From Aporrectodea caliginosa (taxonomy: Eukaryota > Annelida > Clitellata > Crassiclitellata > Lumbricidae): a stretch of 64,000 nt of DNA. Positions 46,425 through 60,300 of the stretch are shown here, piece after piece; the first letter of the stretch is position 1; every line of letters starts with the position of its first letter. The notes beneath the pieces are model-generated. The model saw only the letters and a program-made list of their open reading frames with translations, had not been told where the DNA came from and ran no database searches. The stretch lies in NCBI GenBank assembly GCA_020284085.1, contig JACEVL010000281.1, forward strand, positions 122,501 through 186,500, read 5' to 3'. Both the position numbers and the translations under genes were made by a program.

Positions 46425-46525
46425 TAGAGATCAGAGAGAAAGAGAGAGAGACAGAGAGACAAACAGAAAGATAGAAATAGACAGACAGAGAAACATGCAG
46501 AGAGAGAAAAAGAGAGACGGAGGTG
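46425..46525. repeat. (GAGA/CAGA)n microsatellite
   Basis: AGAGAGAGACAGAGAGACA-type tract. The Arg/Glu-rich frame across it is not a gene. Confidence 0.85.
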
Positions 46526-46702
46526 AAACAGTTGTCCTGTTTCCCAGCCACATTACTAAAAGTAACGTCAGCACTAGACATTACTTGGAAGCGTGTAACC
46601 CAGTCGCCCAATTTCTCTGTTAATTGTGCCTGTCTGGTCTTTCAAGTCGCAGTTTAATTCATCCAATTTAATCAGGTTACTCATAATCGTTTTGATGTTG
46701 TT

Positions 46703-46728
46703 CCGTTGTTGTTGTTGTTGTTGCATCT
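46703..46728. repeat. (TTG)n microsatellite
   Basis: Seven to eight TTG triplets. Confidence 0.85.
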
Positions 46729-47054
46729 GAGTGGTAATAGTCTCGGTGGTTGTCAATGCAGTTGTGCATTTATACTTGTCGCTTGAGGACAAATATCGTC
46801 TTCTGTCTTGCAGTTGTTACATTGTACACAGCCGCTGTTTTTGCGTGACAGACTAGTGGTTGGTACGTTCAGCTGCAGTGTGGAATAAGTTACGGTGTGT
46901 TGGGGTAAGGTAAGATACAGTTAGGGTGGCATATCTATGGATGGGTGAGGCAAGATAAGCTATATGGTATAGGGTATTAGTTACAGAATGGTGCGGAAAT
47001 TTTGATGTGTGGTAAGGTGTCAGTTATGGAACTTAGGTAAGGCAAGGTAAAGTT

Positions 47055-47288
47055 AAGATGGGAAGAGTTAAGATGGAAAAAGTTATGATGGGTAAAGTTA
47101 GGGTGGGTAAAGTTAAGATGGGAAAAGTTAAGATGGGAAAAGTTAAGATGGGTAAAGTTAAGATGGGTAAAGTTAGGGTGGGTAAAGTTAGGGTGGGTAA
47201 AGTTAAGATGGGTAAAGTTAGGGTGGGTAAAGTTAAGATGGGAAAAGTTAGGGTGGGTAAAGTTAAGATGGGAAAAGTTAAGATGTTG
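47055..47288. repeat. 15-bp minisatellite with two alternating unit types
   Basis: About 15 units of GTTAAGATGGGTAAA. Variants differ mainly at AAGAT versus AGGGT and GGTAAA versus GGAAAA. All units keep the same length, so one frame stays open (MGKVK/VGKVR), but nothing else suggests coding. Confidence 0.92.
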
Positions 47289-47954
47289 TTTGAGGCCAGT
47301 ATTTGGGTCTTTCAGATCCTTCTCTTTAAGAACACGACTGTAGTTTAACTTGTGCTAGATTGAACCAATTTGAACCCCATGTGCAGTGGTAAAAGGTCAG
47401 TGACTTATGAAGTGGTCAACAGGTCAGGTGTGGGTCATACATTTACCAATGTATCATGTGAAACGTTGTTGTCATGTTTGCGCTTCGTCAGAAAGCCTCT
47501 GCATCAGTGTCTTAACGAGGCCATTGGGTGCTTTGTTGAACTGTGATCAGCAATTATCTTACCTTACTGTCATCTTAATTAATGGTATTGTTCCGGTTTT
47601 AGTCTCTTAGTCATCATAAGGTTTCTGGAGGTTAATGGTCTTATTATTGTTACGAAGAAACTGTTTACAGCGTGTGACCCATTCTCTGCACTGTAAAGTC
47701 TTGCAAGGATGTCTTTAGATGGCTAATACTGGTGGAACCAAAATGCTGTTGATTATTAACTGTCTAGTAATGATGCACTGTTAGTGTGGCCACTGTGTTT
47801 AAACAGTTAATATGGCCTTTTGTTGTAATTAGACAGAATTGCCTAGCAACAGACTGAGGTGAATGTCCACTTTTGCCACAGTCTGTATGACATTGTTATA
47901 GTGTCCAGGCCATGCCAATGCCTACTGTTTGTGGACGTTTCTTTGAAGAGCTTG

Positions 47955-48075
47955 TACTCTCTCTCTCTCTGTCTGTCTGTCTCTCTCTGTCTGTCTCTCT
48001 TTGTCTCTGTCTGCCTCTCTTTGTCTGTCTGTCTGTCTGTCTCTCTCTCATAGTCTGTCTCTCTGTCTCTATCTC
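47955..48075. repeat. (TCTG/TCTC)n microsatellite
   Basis: CTCTCTCTGTCTGTCTGTCT tract shortly upstream of the STK17 promoter region. Confidence 0.9.
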
Positions 48076-48129
48076 ATTCCACTTGAAGAGCTGCTTGATA
48101 AATAGTCTTTAAATAACGTTGATTACATA

Positions 48130-48278
48130 TCAGTCGCGATCCAGTGTTGCGGGCGACGTAAGTCGGGTGTCACGTGACGCGTGATGAGTGTTGAATAAGA
48201 GGGCGTCATTTGCGCCAGGCAGCCGAGCGTTCAACCACATCTGATAAAGTCTTGTTGGATTTATTTTAGATCGCGACC
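48130..48278 (+). promoter_or_regulatory. STK17A: Putative STK17-like promoter / 5' untranslated region
   Basis: CpG-dense patch in AT-rich surroundings (CAGTCGCGATCC, GCGGGCGACGTAAGTCGGG) with a perfect palindromic E-box GTCACGTGAC at 48169-48178, the site of USF/TFE-type factors. A TTTATTTTAG just before the start codon could alternatively be the acceptor of an upstream non-coding exon. No TATA box seen. Confidence 0.5.
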
Positions 48279-48361
48279 ATGAAGGATACAGTCGACATCG
48301 TGACGAATATCATGTCCTTGCCGTTTGCCGATGTTTATGATGTGTCTGCGGAAATTGGAAG
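48279..48361 (+). CDS. STK17A: STK17-like exon 1 (residues 1-28)
   Basis: [18 protein letters not shown] to EIGR. The ATG follows GCGACC (fair Kozak context). Donor gtaagt, phase 2. Intron 1 is about 7.7 kb. Confidence 0.85.
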
Positions 48362-51300
48362 GTAAGTTTCGAGGTTGCTTGTTACCACTAAATCAAGTTA
48401 ATGAAGTTATGTTTAGGCTTTTTTATTTTATCCCGAACTTCTGCCATGCAACACGGCATCTTTGCCGTGGTTGACTGTTTGTTCAGGATCAGGTTGCTAC
48501 AGGACCCTGTTTTACTGTCTGTGTCCATTTTACTAACACCTGCTCTGGGTAACCTCATATATATAGGCAGCACCTTGCTTTCTCTGTTGTTGGCCTTACG
48601 GTGTGGAATGGCTAGGGCCTCTGTATAGCCTTATTTCTGGCAATGAACTTTTATTTGTTTGCTACAGTTTTTAATGAAATGATCGTCAAATGATTCTATA
48701 TGCATTATGGCACTATGGAAGTCATTCGATCAAATTAACTTTATCCCAATCCAGTTTTGCAGTTTGGACTAAGTAGACTTATAAATTTATAGTTCATGTG
48801 ATACATAAGAATTCGAAATTCGAGTAGATGATTATGCTTAAGTTGTGGGAACTAGCAAATGCACCAACCATTCGAAAGAATCATTTTGCCTGGCTTTCAT
48901 ATGGTTAGATCTGTCGAGTCATGTTGGCGTGTTTGATGTTTGGAAATTGTTCACAGGGCTGTGATTATTCACAGCTGATCTTGGGTTAGGCTGGAGTGAA
49001 AGTGAGTAGTACAAACGGACAAGTGAAGGAGAGCTCACGTTTTCAGGTGAAAACAATTGAGGATTAGCAAACAAACTGAGGTTTATGGAGTTGATCACCT
49101 CCTCCTCTGGCCATTAATACTCGCCTTCAATGTTTGTTTTTCGTACAAAAAGGGCAGAGCATCAATCTTCGATACCTGTAAACAGAGTACACCCCTCTGT
49201 GTACAGGTGTCGAAGATTGACGCTCTGCCCTTTCTGTACGAGCAACAAACATTGGAGGCAAGTGTGCTTACTGACGGAAATTCGCAGGTGATCAGGTTCT
49301 AAACTATTTTAGGTGTTAACAAGTTTAAAATAAGTGAAAGGGTGTGGTTAAGCATCTAACAAAAGCCAGATGCATGCTGTGTTCTTAAAATGGATAATTG
49401 TCACAGAGGTGGCGTTGGTCATTCCATGGTTACCATTGTCTTGGAACAATGGATGTCGTGCGGACGGGCGTTCTCACAGTGGTCAGCACGAGGAGGGAGG
49501 GGCGAGTGTACTGGTTGTGACAGCTGAACCACTAACATATTGGTCTCGCGTTGTTACCTCATGAGTCAGTTTCTGCTCTTCAGGTCCTCTTCAACCGTGA
49601 CTTACGTGCACAAAACGCTGGTCGAGGAAGAGTGAGTGAGCATAATACGACATTCCTGGCATGCCTTGAGATCTTGTAGGATCGCTTGACCAAACAGGTG
49701 GCAGAGAGAAGAGCATTGTTGCTGCATTCCCTCCCTCTGACTTGAGTGCTCTTGACGTGCCTGGTACTTCCGTGATGAAGTAACCATTCGAGACGGGACA
49801 GACGTCGTATCTGATCTCATCAGGTGTCGTCACCTGGTGTTTCTTTTCTGTACTTTACTCTCAATTAGTCCTGGGTTTTATTGCATTTTATTGCGTAGGC
49901 CTATGAGTAGAAGCATGTAAATGTACTTAGAAACTCTGTTTACTTTTTAGTTTACTGTGACAACCATGATTATAGGTAAATAAGTAAGTTAGTAAGAATA
50001 TCCTTTAATGAACCAATTGCTAACCGCATTTTGGCGTACAATCAATATAGTCTCGCATTTATCTAAGAAAGGCAGTCTAGCTTGAATGAATTGCTGGGAC
50101 TCTATTTATTTAATGTGACAGCCTATTTGTGACAACTAATTGCTGGGACTTTGTGTACAGTACACTGTAAACAGATGGGGTTTATATAGAAGCAACATTT
50201 ACATTTTTTTTAGTTTAACATACAGCAATGTTGAAACCTTTCGAATTGACAATGTATCGCCAGTTTCAGTTTTAAAAAGTTTGCTATTTCCAAACTTTGC
50301 AATGCAGGGCTTATTCTAACGTGCAGCTGGACACAAAGTGTGTAGTTGGGAAAGAAATTTGTGCAGTTAAAAATCAGAATTTGTGCAGTTATTTTTTGTA
50401 GACCTAAACCAACAGTCCCCAGACCCAGTGGCGTAACGAGGCAGGACAGAGGGGGTGCAAAATTAGGCCTCTGTCAATTTTCTTCTGGAAAAAAGACGGG
50501 AAAGCAAAAAAAAGTCATGAGAAATTTAGGCGGAACTAAGAAACAAAATTTTCCAGAAATTCTTGCCCCTGGGCGCACGAACCCCTAGTTACGCCACAGT
50601 GTTTAATCTAGACGTCTCTTGGGGGGGGAAGTTCCCCCTCAGGATCGAGTTTCCCTCCCGCCAGAAAAATGAAAGACATGTAATTTTGTACAGAAAGTGT
50701 GAAATTTAGGGGTAATCCCCCCAGGATATATCGTCTACCCGCCGCCCCCTGAGAATTCAGGGCGGAATTAAGAAACAAAATTTTGTTGGAAAACTCTTGT
50801 TACTACCCCCCTCGAAAATTCTTGGAAAACTCTCGTTACTACCCCCACCCTCGAGAAAATTGCCCGGTTGTCAACTTTTAAAATATGTGGGATACCCCGA
50901 GAACCCTTGATTCCCCCGACAGCAAGGGGAGTAGATTAAACACTGCGCACAAACCCCTAGTTACGCCACTGCCCAGACCTCCCAATTCGTCCCTCATGTG
51001 CAGTTAATAAAATTCCTTAGAATAAGCCCTGTTGCAATGTTTAATTGGTCATTTTCACATCATGTTCGAAGTAGAGCATATTGTTGGTGACATAATATCA
51101 GCGAATTTCAGAATATACCAGCCAGTTACCCTTTTTGTGCTCTAGTTATCAGTTTCGTATCGTATACAAGGTGCTGCTAATTTCCTGTAATGTAAAGCTT
51201 ACAGTTTAAGAGTGCATAATTTCCTTTGTCACTTTCACACTATAGGTTACCTGACACTGAATCTTTGGGTAAACTAAACGATTGTTAGGCTGTCATACTG

Positions 51301-54300
51301 AAATTGCTTTAGCACTTTAGCAACGATAGTGTACTAAATGTGACTGGGAAACCAATGCAGCTTGTCGTTAAACCGCCATAACACTTCCTTTGGCAGGTAA
51401 TGTGAAATTGTCAGTTTCACATTAAACTCATTTTACGTAAGGACTGGCACTTGAGACTCCAGGGCAACTGTTAAATTCCACAGACATCTGGTGAGAAGTT
51501 GACACTCTTAAATAATGGGAAACTCATCATCTCCTCGAAAGACCCCTTTTACTTAAAGGTCCACATAATTTATGGGTTACAGGCCCACCCTGTTTGGGGC
51601 CGTTGCCTGAAGATTCCATTCTGAATTTACTCTCCCAGACACTTTTTCCTTTTGAACCCCTGTGAAATCTAAGGAAACAATGTATTTAAATAGTGCCTTC
51701 AAAAGTTCTCTGATAGGTGCTTTGTAGGTGGACATATACATGCAGTCAGACAAACAAGCACCTCGAATGAGTTTCTCTTATAAAAGGTGTTGCATAAATT
51801 TGCATAATTGCTTTAATATTACATTGCAATGTCTGGTATATCTAGATACATTGCTTGTGCAGGCTGGTCTGGACACATTATTTGGCCAGTAGACTTCACT
51901 TTGGTCTGTGGTCAACACTTACATAGTGCCTTTTATGAACCTTTGAAAGCTCTGAATATATAGTCGTAAATTTGAGTAGCGCAACTTCAAGAGAAACTAT
52001 ATTCGGAGGAGGAGGCGCTCTCTATTCTATCATAAATGAGATTGAAGTATAGCTATTGCTCTGAAGTGGAAAGGTATTACCTGGCTATTGGCCACATGCA
52101 GAGAATTATATATTTATCAGACATTTTTGCTTATCTATGAGGGATATTGACCCCCCCCCCACCCCGCCCACAGTGTTTAGGAGTGGGACTATGGGCATTG
52201 CGGTTTTAAGAGGGGCATGAGTTCTGTTATCCAAATATGGGCCAGCCACAGTTATGGGTTGTGCACAGCCTGAGTGCTTCTCCCTGCCCTTGGGGCAGTA
52301 TCACTCAGACCTGGTTGGGTGAGGTCTTGAACTTGGCAATGGCTGCGCTTATCCATTTCATTAATTGATTCTCCAGCAACACACTCTGTGGGTAACCTAA
52401 TACACTATATTACAGCTGTTATTGGCTAGAATCGAAACTACACTGGAAACTCCTTCAACCAGAATTTCTCCTTCACCGGAGAAATTCTGGAGATCTTTGT
52501 TACATTAGTTTTACATTTTGGGAGCTTCTTGCAATGATAAACTGCACTGAATATTGCATCGTAGTAACAGTGAGGGGATGATGTTAAGAGTGGAATTTTA
52601 AGTTTGGCACACACTATGCCAACTGCGTTCAATCAGAAACTGTGTTGTAGCAAAGTGAACAGTCAGGAGGTTTTTGTTGTTGTGTATGTACAATAATATA
52701 TGGCATAGGTTGACTGAAGCAGTGATTGGTTGAGGCTGAAGGGCACAACGATCTTCAGAAGGGCACAGTATATTTGGAGAGGGCTCAATATCTCCAGAGC
52801 AGGGTACAGTATTTGCTGTCAAGGGCAGAATATATCTGCTCAGTAGGACAGAATCCCTCATTGGAGGGCAGGACATCTTGAGATAATAGCAGGGCAAAAT
52901 ATGTCTTTAAAAGCCTGGCAGACAAGAGTTGAATATCTCCAGAGAAAAGAATGATATTGTCATAGCAAGGCCAAAAATTGTCTTAAGAAGGGCAGAATAT
53001 CTTCAGAGAAAGGGCATACAGGCAGAATCTCATGTAAGAAGAGCACAGAGTCTCCAGTGCAATGTAGGTGGTCTCTGAGATGTTTCATTCTGCAGAGAGA
53101 GGTCGCTGAACCGAGTGATGTGTCACTGTAAGTGGATCTGTCACAACATTTACATTACTTTACCAGACAACACTACGACATGAGACTCTTAATTAAGGCT
53201 GACGTGATCGTCGGAAGGGACCTGACTTCGGCCACGGAGCATGTTTTCAATAATGTGTTTGTTTTTCTCTGGTGACAAAGAAAGCATTGTCAGCCTTCTT
53301 AAGATCACAAAGTGACTAATGGCTGCACTCCCATCAGGACTGTCAGATGACTGATAAATGAAGAGGCCCATTCGAGTGGCTGACTTCGGCTGGTGTTTCA
53401 GCATGGTGGGTGATGAAGGAGGGTTCAGGATGAGTGACCTGAATAAATGCCCTGGACAGGACAACAATATTTGTCTGTGATGGCAGAAGTGAGGAAGGAC
53501 ATAACTAGGGCAGAAGCAAAAATCTGTGGGTGGGGAAATGGATGGCCTGAACCAGAGATGGGTATCAAAATGATCACATTCTAATCAATTAGCTAATCGA
53601 TTAGATAGACAGCTAATTCTAATTCTAATTGATTAGCTACAAGATTTTGCTACTTCTAATTCTAATCGATTACCAGCAAAATTTGAGTAGCTAATTCTAA
53701 TTCTAATTGATTAGCTACAAGATTTTGAAACTTTTAATTCTAATAGATTGGAAAATTTCAGTAGCTGATTCTAATTCTAATCGATTAGCAATTTAACTAA
53801 TCATGCCCATCTCTGGTCTGAACCAGAGGTGGAAAAAGACCTATGGGCAGGAGCAGAATGTATGACAAGGAAGTCCTTTTGTTCAGAAGTGACCATCACT
53901 TGATGCATTGTGCATTATGATGATGGTACTTCACAAGTTTTCAGATTAGATTAGAATCAACTGAGCTGACGTTGAGGAGAGCGTTGTGACCTTGGCCAAG
54001 ATTCGTGGTAGGAGAGGAATAAGGAGGTGGGTATAGACTATAGAGGAAGGACTTCTAAGTGAGGTATATGGTCTAAAGAGTCCCGACCCAGGGCAGTAGA
54101 GATAGACATATGCACACAGACGGTCAGAAGTACGTCCAGACGGACTGCAATGCCTACAAACATGCCTGGATGCGTATACTATAGGGTGTCATATATTTCG
54201 TGGACAAAAAATTTGCCTTTCAAGTGATATCTCAAGAGAGAGGATACAGTTTGATTTATTTTGGCTAATAATGAAGTTCTCTAATCTGCTGACTGATTTT

Positions 54301-57300
54301 AAGTTGTGGTAAAATAAATTTTAAAATAAATAAATTAATCCATTACATCAGATTACAACATTGATGTAATTATTACCTCACATTGTGTTGCTTTACCGAC
54401 GTACCGATGTAAGTACTTTACCGACCTGCTTGTGTTTAATCATACCCTAGCTTAGCTTGGGTAAAATAGGGTATATTTCTGCTCCACTGACTCAGCTGTA
54501 AAATGAGTATACTCCCTGTACACTGTCTATGGGAGGATCAGATGGTGAGGTATAGGACTGGCCACTCACCCTCATATGCCGAGGGTTAGAAAGTGAAGTC
54601 GTTAACAGTTTTTTACCCATGGCTGCCTCCGGGGGTTAAAATCTATAGAAACTGTTTTTATTCTTCCACCTGCCCTTCTCTAACTTGCATCAACTAACCT
54701 TACTGTATCTTCAATCAATCATTCGCTTATTGTTCCCAGTACAACCAACAGATGACAATTAGCACAGTTAACAGTAACGTTGGGATACAACAGGAAGACC
54801 CAGAAGGGACCAATTTCCCGCTTATTAGGGTAATCTTAACATACTTTACATAGCCTGACCTTATCTAATATTACCCTATGTTTATATTACCTTAACTTGT
54901 TTACCTGGCCCTACTACATCTACCTGTGTTGTGTTGGAGGCATAAGCCTTTGATCTTCCTAACGGTCTATTCATCTTCACCGCGTGACATTTTGCCTAAG
55001 GTCCGTGAAAGAAGCATAATTAAATTTTTACTTAGTCGTCGTCAACTGACTTATGACTCAGGCGTTTCCTCTAGCCGCTCAACCGTCGTCATGTGCCTTA
55101 AACAGTCCCGCTAAATGCTGAAAAGAAAATAAGACTGGGCTTGTTGTATGTAGAGTTGTCGGCAGGATCTGGGCGATAAACCCGAACACCCTCTAAGCCT
55201 CTAAGGTTTCATTCATTCATGAAAGCTGTGAGTCATCTCGCCCCAGAAGCTAAATCTGTCATATCGAGACCGAGTACGGACCTGCAAATTTCTTCACACG
55301 GCTTGGCGGTGGTCAGATGACAAACGCTCATCCTGGTTGTTCTGTGACCCCCCCTGCGTCAGGTGGCCTCGGGTTTAAGGGGTAGGGTTACTGGATTCAG
55401 TAGTACTTTGCGGGGTTGCTCGTGGGCGTGGGAGACAAAGAGTATCCGGTCTTGCATAATTCTCTTATACCCCTTGCCGCTGGATATTTATTTGTTCAGA
55501 GTTAGTTTGCTAATTGGGAAAGGGTGTGGCTGGAACTGCGTGGGCTTCATTAACCATTCTGCCACTTGTTCCGCAATCGGATTTATTAACAAGTCTAATG
55601 ACGAAATCAGTGGAATAAATATAGATCTCTCTTGGGTGATAATTTACCAGGTATATAACCTACCTTACCAGACCCTACCAATTACTGCAAGGTAAGCTTT
55701 CTTTACCTTGAAAGTTAAGGTAAGATATGTTTACCTTACCTTTGCAAGGAATGACAATATATAAATGCCCCAATACATGCACGAATACGTACATATATCT
55801 ACTTACATTTTAACCTGAGGTAAGGTATTACAAGTTCCAAACCTTGCAGTACACTACACCTTCATGTTTCCCCTTGGGTTGCTATCATGCTCATGCTGGG
55901 AATGCCTCTGAATAGTTACTACTGCTAGACTAGAGGCACTGTATAATTATCCAAATACAATACAATATGCATATAACAGATGAGAAATTACCATGCCTTA
56001 ATTTACTTTAAATTTAACCTGCTGTTGAATTGTAAGCATAACGTTTTCTTTTCGTGCAGAGGAAAATTTGCCGTTGTCAAGCGCTGCAAACACAAGACTT
56101 CCGGAATGGAGTATGCGGCAAAGTATCTGAAGAAAAGACGGAAAGGAAAGGACTGCAAGAAGGAAGTCCTTCACGAAGTACACATGCTGGAGTTGGCCAT
56201 TACGCATCCTCACATCATCAAGCTCATCGAAGTCTACGAAACAAATCTAGATCTGATTATCATCACTGATTTGTAAGTGAAATTACGTTGGCATTTTTAT
56301 TATTTCTGTGTCGTTTTTGTAACTTTTAAAAATTTGTTTGTGCATCTTTGTTTGCAAAATGTTTGTCTTTCTGTTTCGTTATAATTATATTGTTGTGCAT
56401 TGAAGACTAACTTCTGCACTAAGCAGCTGAGGACTGAGAACTAATGTCATTCATTATTATTTTTTATTATTATTTTTATTATTATTGTTATTATTGTTAT
56501 TATTATTATGTATTAATTGCCACTCTGTGATGAACAAGAATCTATCTGTGGCTGTGAGCGATAGTGAGTGAAGGACTTGCTCAAGGTCCCTACACAGCAA
56601 CCGTCTCAGGGGAGGCTCGAGCCCACCTTACAAGGCAAGCATTCACAACCAAACGGCTACTGGGTGTTCAACAGGCATGCATCCAAATGGGTGAATTTAT
56701 GAATTGTGTTAGTTGTTCAGAGTATTTTATGGTTTTTCTAATTGCTGTTCATTAGCCATGCGAGCATTTCAGAGATGGACAACTACTTTACACTGACATC
56801 TTCTCTTGCTTGTCACGATGTTATTATGAAGTCACTTTTGATAAATTTTAGGTTTCCAATTTACCACAGCCCCTATCTGTTTCTTTTACCTCTTTCTCTT
56901 TCATCTTCAAACCCATTAAATTTGTTATTGCCTTGCTTTTTACCGTGTTACCGTTCCCTTTCTGTGAATGGTGTTGAAAAATCTTGGTTTCCGCTCAAAC
57001 AGCCAACCGAAAAAACTTCAAAGCATTGAACCGTTTTTCAGGCGTAGATTGATTGAAGAAGCCTCTTCTATTCTGACCTAACTTATTCTGCTAGAGTATG
57101 ATGTGAGGTCTCTTTGTGAGCACTGGGTTGGGGGTGGGTAGTGTGGGTGTGTGATGGATTGAAGGTTTAAGGGTGGTGGGATGGAGTGGGGTATGATGCG
57201 GGGTTGGGTGGGTGGTGTAATAGCTCTTTAACGGCACACTTTGTCAACAGGAGATTTTTAAGGGCCAAGTGTTGGGGGGTTGTCTGCTCTGGTAGGGGGA

Positions 57301-60300
57301 GCTGGGAGAACAGCAAACCAACAAGGATGGCATTTTTTCTAGTAGACAGACTAGACTGTCAGACAGACAGACAGACATTAATTAACTATAAAAAGACAGG
57401 CAGCCTGACAGTAAAAGGAGAGAAGCTGTTTTAGGACACTGTATAAATAATATTGTATTATTAATTTTTGTATCTCGTTTTTTAATTTATTGAGATTATT
57501 ATTAGTAATATTTATTTATTATTATTATTACTATTATTATTATTATTAGTAGTAGTAGTAGTAGTTGTAGCAGTAGCACCAGTGTTTGATCCCTCACGAA
57601 TTAAAACAAGGATCTGGAGTAATAAAAATTATCTGAATTGGCTAAAATTCTGATTCAGATTAAGTGCAGTCGAAGGCCACAGTATTAAAGTGCTGAATCA
57701 CTACTAGTAGGCTCTGGAAAGTTGGGATATTCTATCAGATTCTGTTATTATTTTTATTGTTACTTTCGACCGTTATACTGATTAACAGTTTGTTGGATTT
57801 GAATTGGAGTCACAAGTCATCACTGTGGTCTGTGGTTTTTGTTTCACAGTGCTAAAGGTGGCGAACTTTTCGAATACATTACGGTCGAGGGTCAACTCAA
57901 GGAATGCGTAACCATTCGCCTCTTGCGACAAATCCTTGATGGTCTTTCGTTTCTACATGCCAATAACATCGCCCACCTCGACGTCAAAGTGAGTCCACCT
58001 ACCTGAGTAGGTTTTGACTGAGGTACTTAGTCTAGTGGTTAGCATACTGGACTGTCAACACACAAGTCAGCAGTTCAAAGCTGCCTGAAAGATTTTTCAA
58101 GGCAAAGAACTTCATTAGTCATCAGAGTTGATCCTTTTTGTTAAGGATAGCGGATTAAAGAACATGTTTATCTGTCAGAAAATAGTTCTTAGACAACTGG
58201 AAGCATCACCAGTGGCAAGCTCTCACATACATGTAGAACCAAACGATTTGCACACTTAATGTTTCAAGATGGGCAGCAGAGTTGATCAGGAAACCACGTG
58301 ATATTGTTTCTGTTGTTAATCTAATATTAGTGGTCCATTGTCCATCATTCTCGGCTTATCACTGTCGACATTAAAAAACTGTTTCAGAAACAGAAACAGA
58401 AAACTGCAAAGCAAACAAAGATATTGCAGCAAAAATATATCATTTGCATAGACCATCGTGTTGACAGCAATACTAATTTTAGCAGCTGTGGCAAAAGTGA
58501 AAAAGGAACTGACGAATCTGAAAACAATGTGGGTGGGGTGCTTTTGAATGATGATGTGTACGATTGTCTAGTGATCAGCATAATTGACTGTCAACTGTGG
58601 AGTTGGGGGTTCAAATCCTGGCTGGACAAACAGATATTTCAAGATTTTTGATCCACTAGCATCTGCTGGTAAACACGGCTGTAAGATGAGCGCACTGACC
58701 GTACACTACAAATGGAAAGATCAAACAGTGAACAAGAATGCTATCCGGCCAAATACCCTTACCTGCTCAGTTTAAGAGAACAAAGTTGCTAACACTGCAT
58801 AACCTTGGCTGCCCGACATCAAGTTAGCTTCGGGGACTGCTGTTCTTCAACGTGGTGGGATAGGGGATTTCAAGGAAAGCTACGGTAATTTGAGATATGC
58901 AGTCCAGGCTGCTACTGTTGGTTTGTGCATATGGGAACTTGAGCAAGTCCTTAAAGCACAATTGCTTAGATCCATCCACTGAGAGCTGTCATTATATATG
59001 GTGATATATAAATTGTGCTATAATAAATGTATACAGAAGACTGGAGCAGATTTTGGCAAGTTCATAGCCTCTATACATAGACATAATGTGTTATGAAAAT
59101 GATTGCATATATTTTTCAATGTAGTCAGGAACCGATGATGGTGATTATGATGATGGTAATGAAGATCTGTTTAGAAAAGTATGTGTTATCTGAATTTAAG
59201 AATCTAAAAGCGACTTTTTAACAACCTACATGAAAGAAAAATATGTTTTTAGTGACTAACTATAAATGTGGGAAAAGAGGAATAAAAGTGAATGTGTGGT
59301 TCTCTTCCAGCCGCAGAATATTCTTCTGACCGATGCCTTGCCGCACGGCGACATTAAGCTGTGCGATTTCGGACTGGCAAGGCTTTTCAACTGTGGCCAC
59401 GATATTCTGGAGATAATCGGAACCCCAGATTATGTTGGTTAGTAATGTCTGATCTTATCTCTTGAACGTCTGTAGTGTCTCAATGAATGTGATTTGATAG
59501 TTGAGCACAATAAACATCAATCTGTTGATTTCCTTTGATCTGTTTTCTTAACACGTGCGTCCTCAATCGATGGTCAGTTCAAGTCCCTTAAGCTAGCCGT
59601 GAGGCAGCCAAGGGTATGAAGTACGTGTTAGCGACCTCATTTTCTTAGCCTCAGCATACGCGGGCAGGTGGCCAGTCCTCTCCCTTGCCATCTCATCTAA
59701 CCACCAACCGTGTATGGTCAGTGTGCTCATTATAGCTGGGTCAGGTGGAGGAGAAATCTCAAACCAAATTTTTGCACTGGTGAGGATATGAACCCCTGAC
59801 CACTTGACTGACGGTCCAGAACGCTAACCACTACTCTATTAAGCACCCCAAAAAATCTTAACCCAGTCGAAATCCAATAGTTCTGAATCACAGTCTGGTT
59901 TGGTTTCACCAGTCATTCACGGGAATTCCAGACACTAGAGGATGTTTAACGACGCATTTGGTATCTGTTGAGGAATATGCTGCAGGGTTGACAGTTTTAT
60001 GGCCATTGTGCTGTTTTCCTGTTGTGGCCTCTGGCAGAACATCAAGTGTGATCTTCTTCCCCTGCCTGTGTCATTTGCTTCCTCGTCTAATTGGGAGTGG
60101 GGAAGGGGAGTTCACTTGAGTACTTTTCCCATGTTTGATGTATTGTCCTTCATAATTTATGTGGTACTTCTAAGTCTGAGTATTTTTGTACGTATGTTAG
60201 TGAACATTTATGTAGCCCCTTTCAAGAATCACTCAAAATCCTGCACAAGACATATTTTGGTTTCTGCATGCAAAGCTTTTCTTATATCATTAATTAAGAT

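Noticed and set aside
47058..47348. 96-codon MGKVK/VGKVR repeat protein
   Set aside because: Open only because the minisatellite unit is 15 bp; no conserved flanking coding sequence or splice sites.
48401..48628. 75-codon frame just after STK17 exon 1
   Set aside because: Starts inside intron 1 past a strong gtaagt donor; no kinase similarity.
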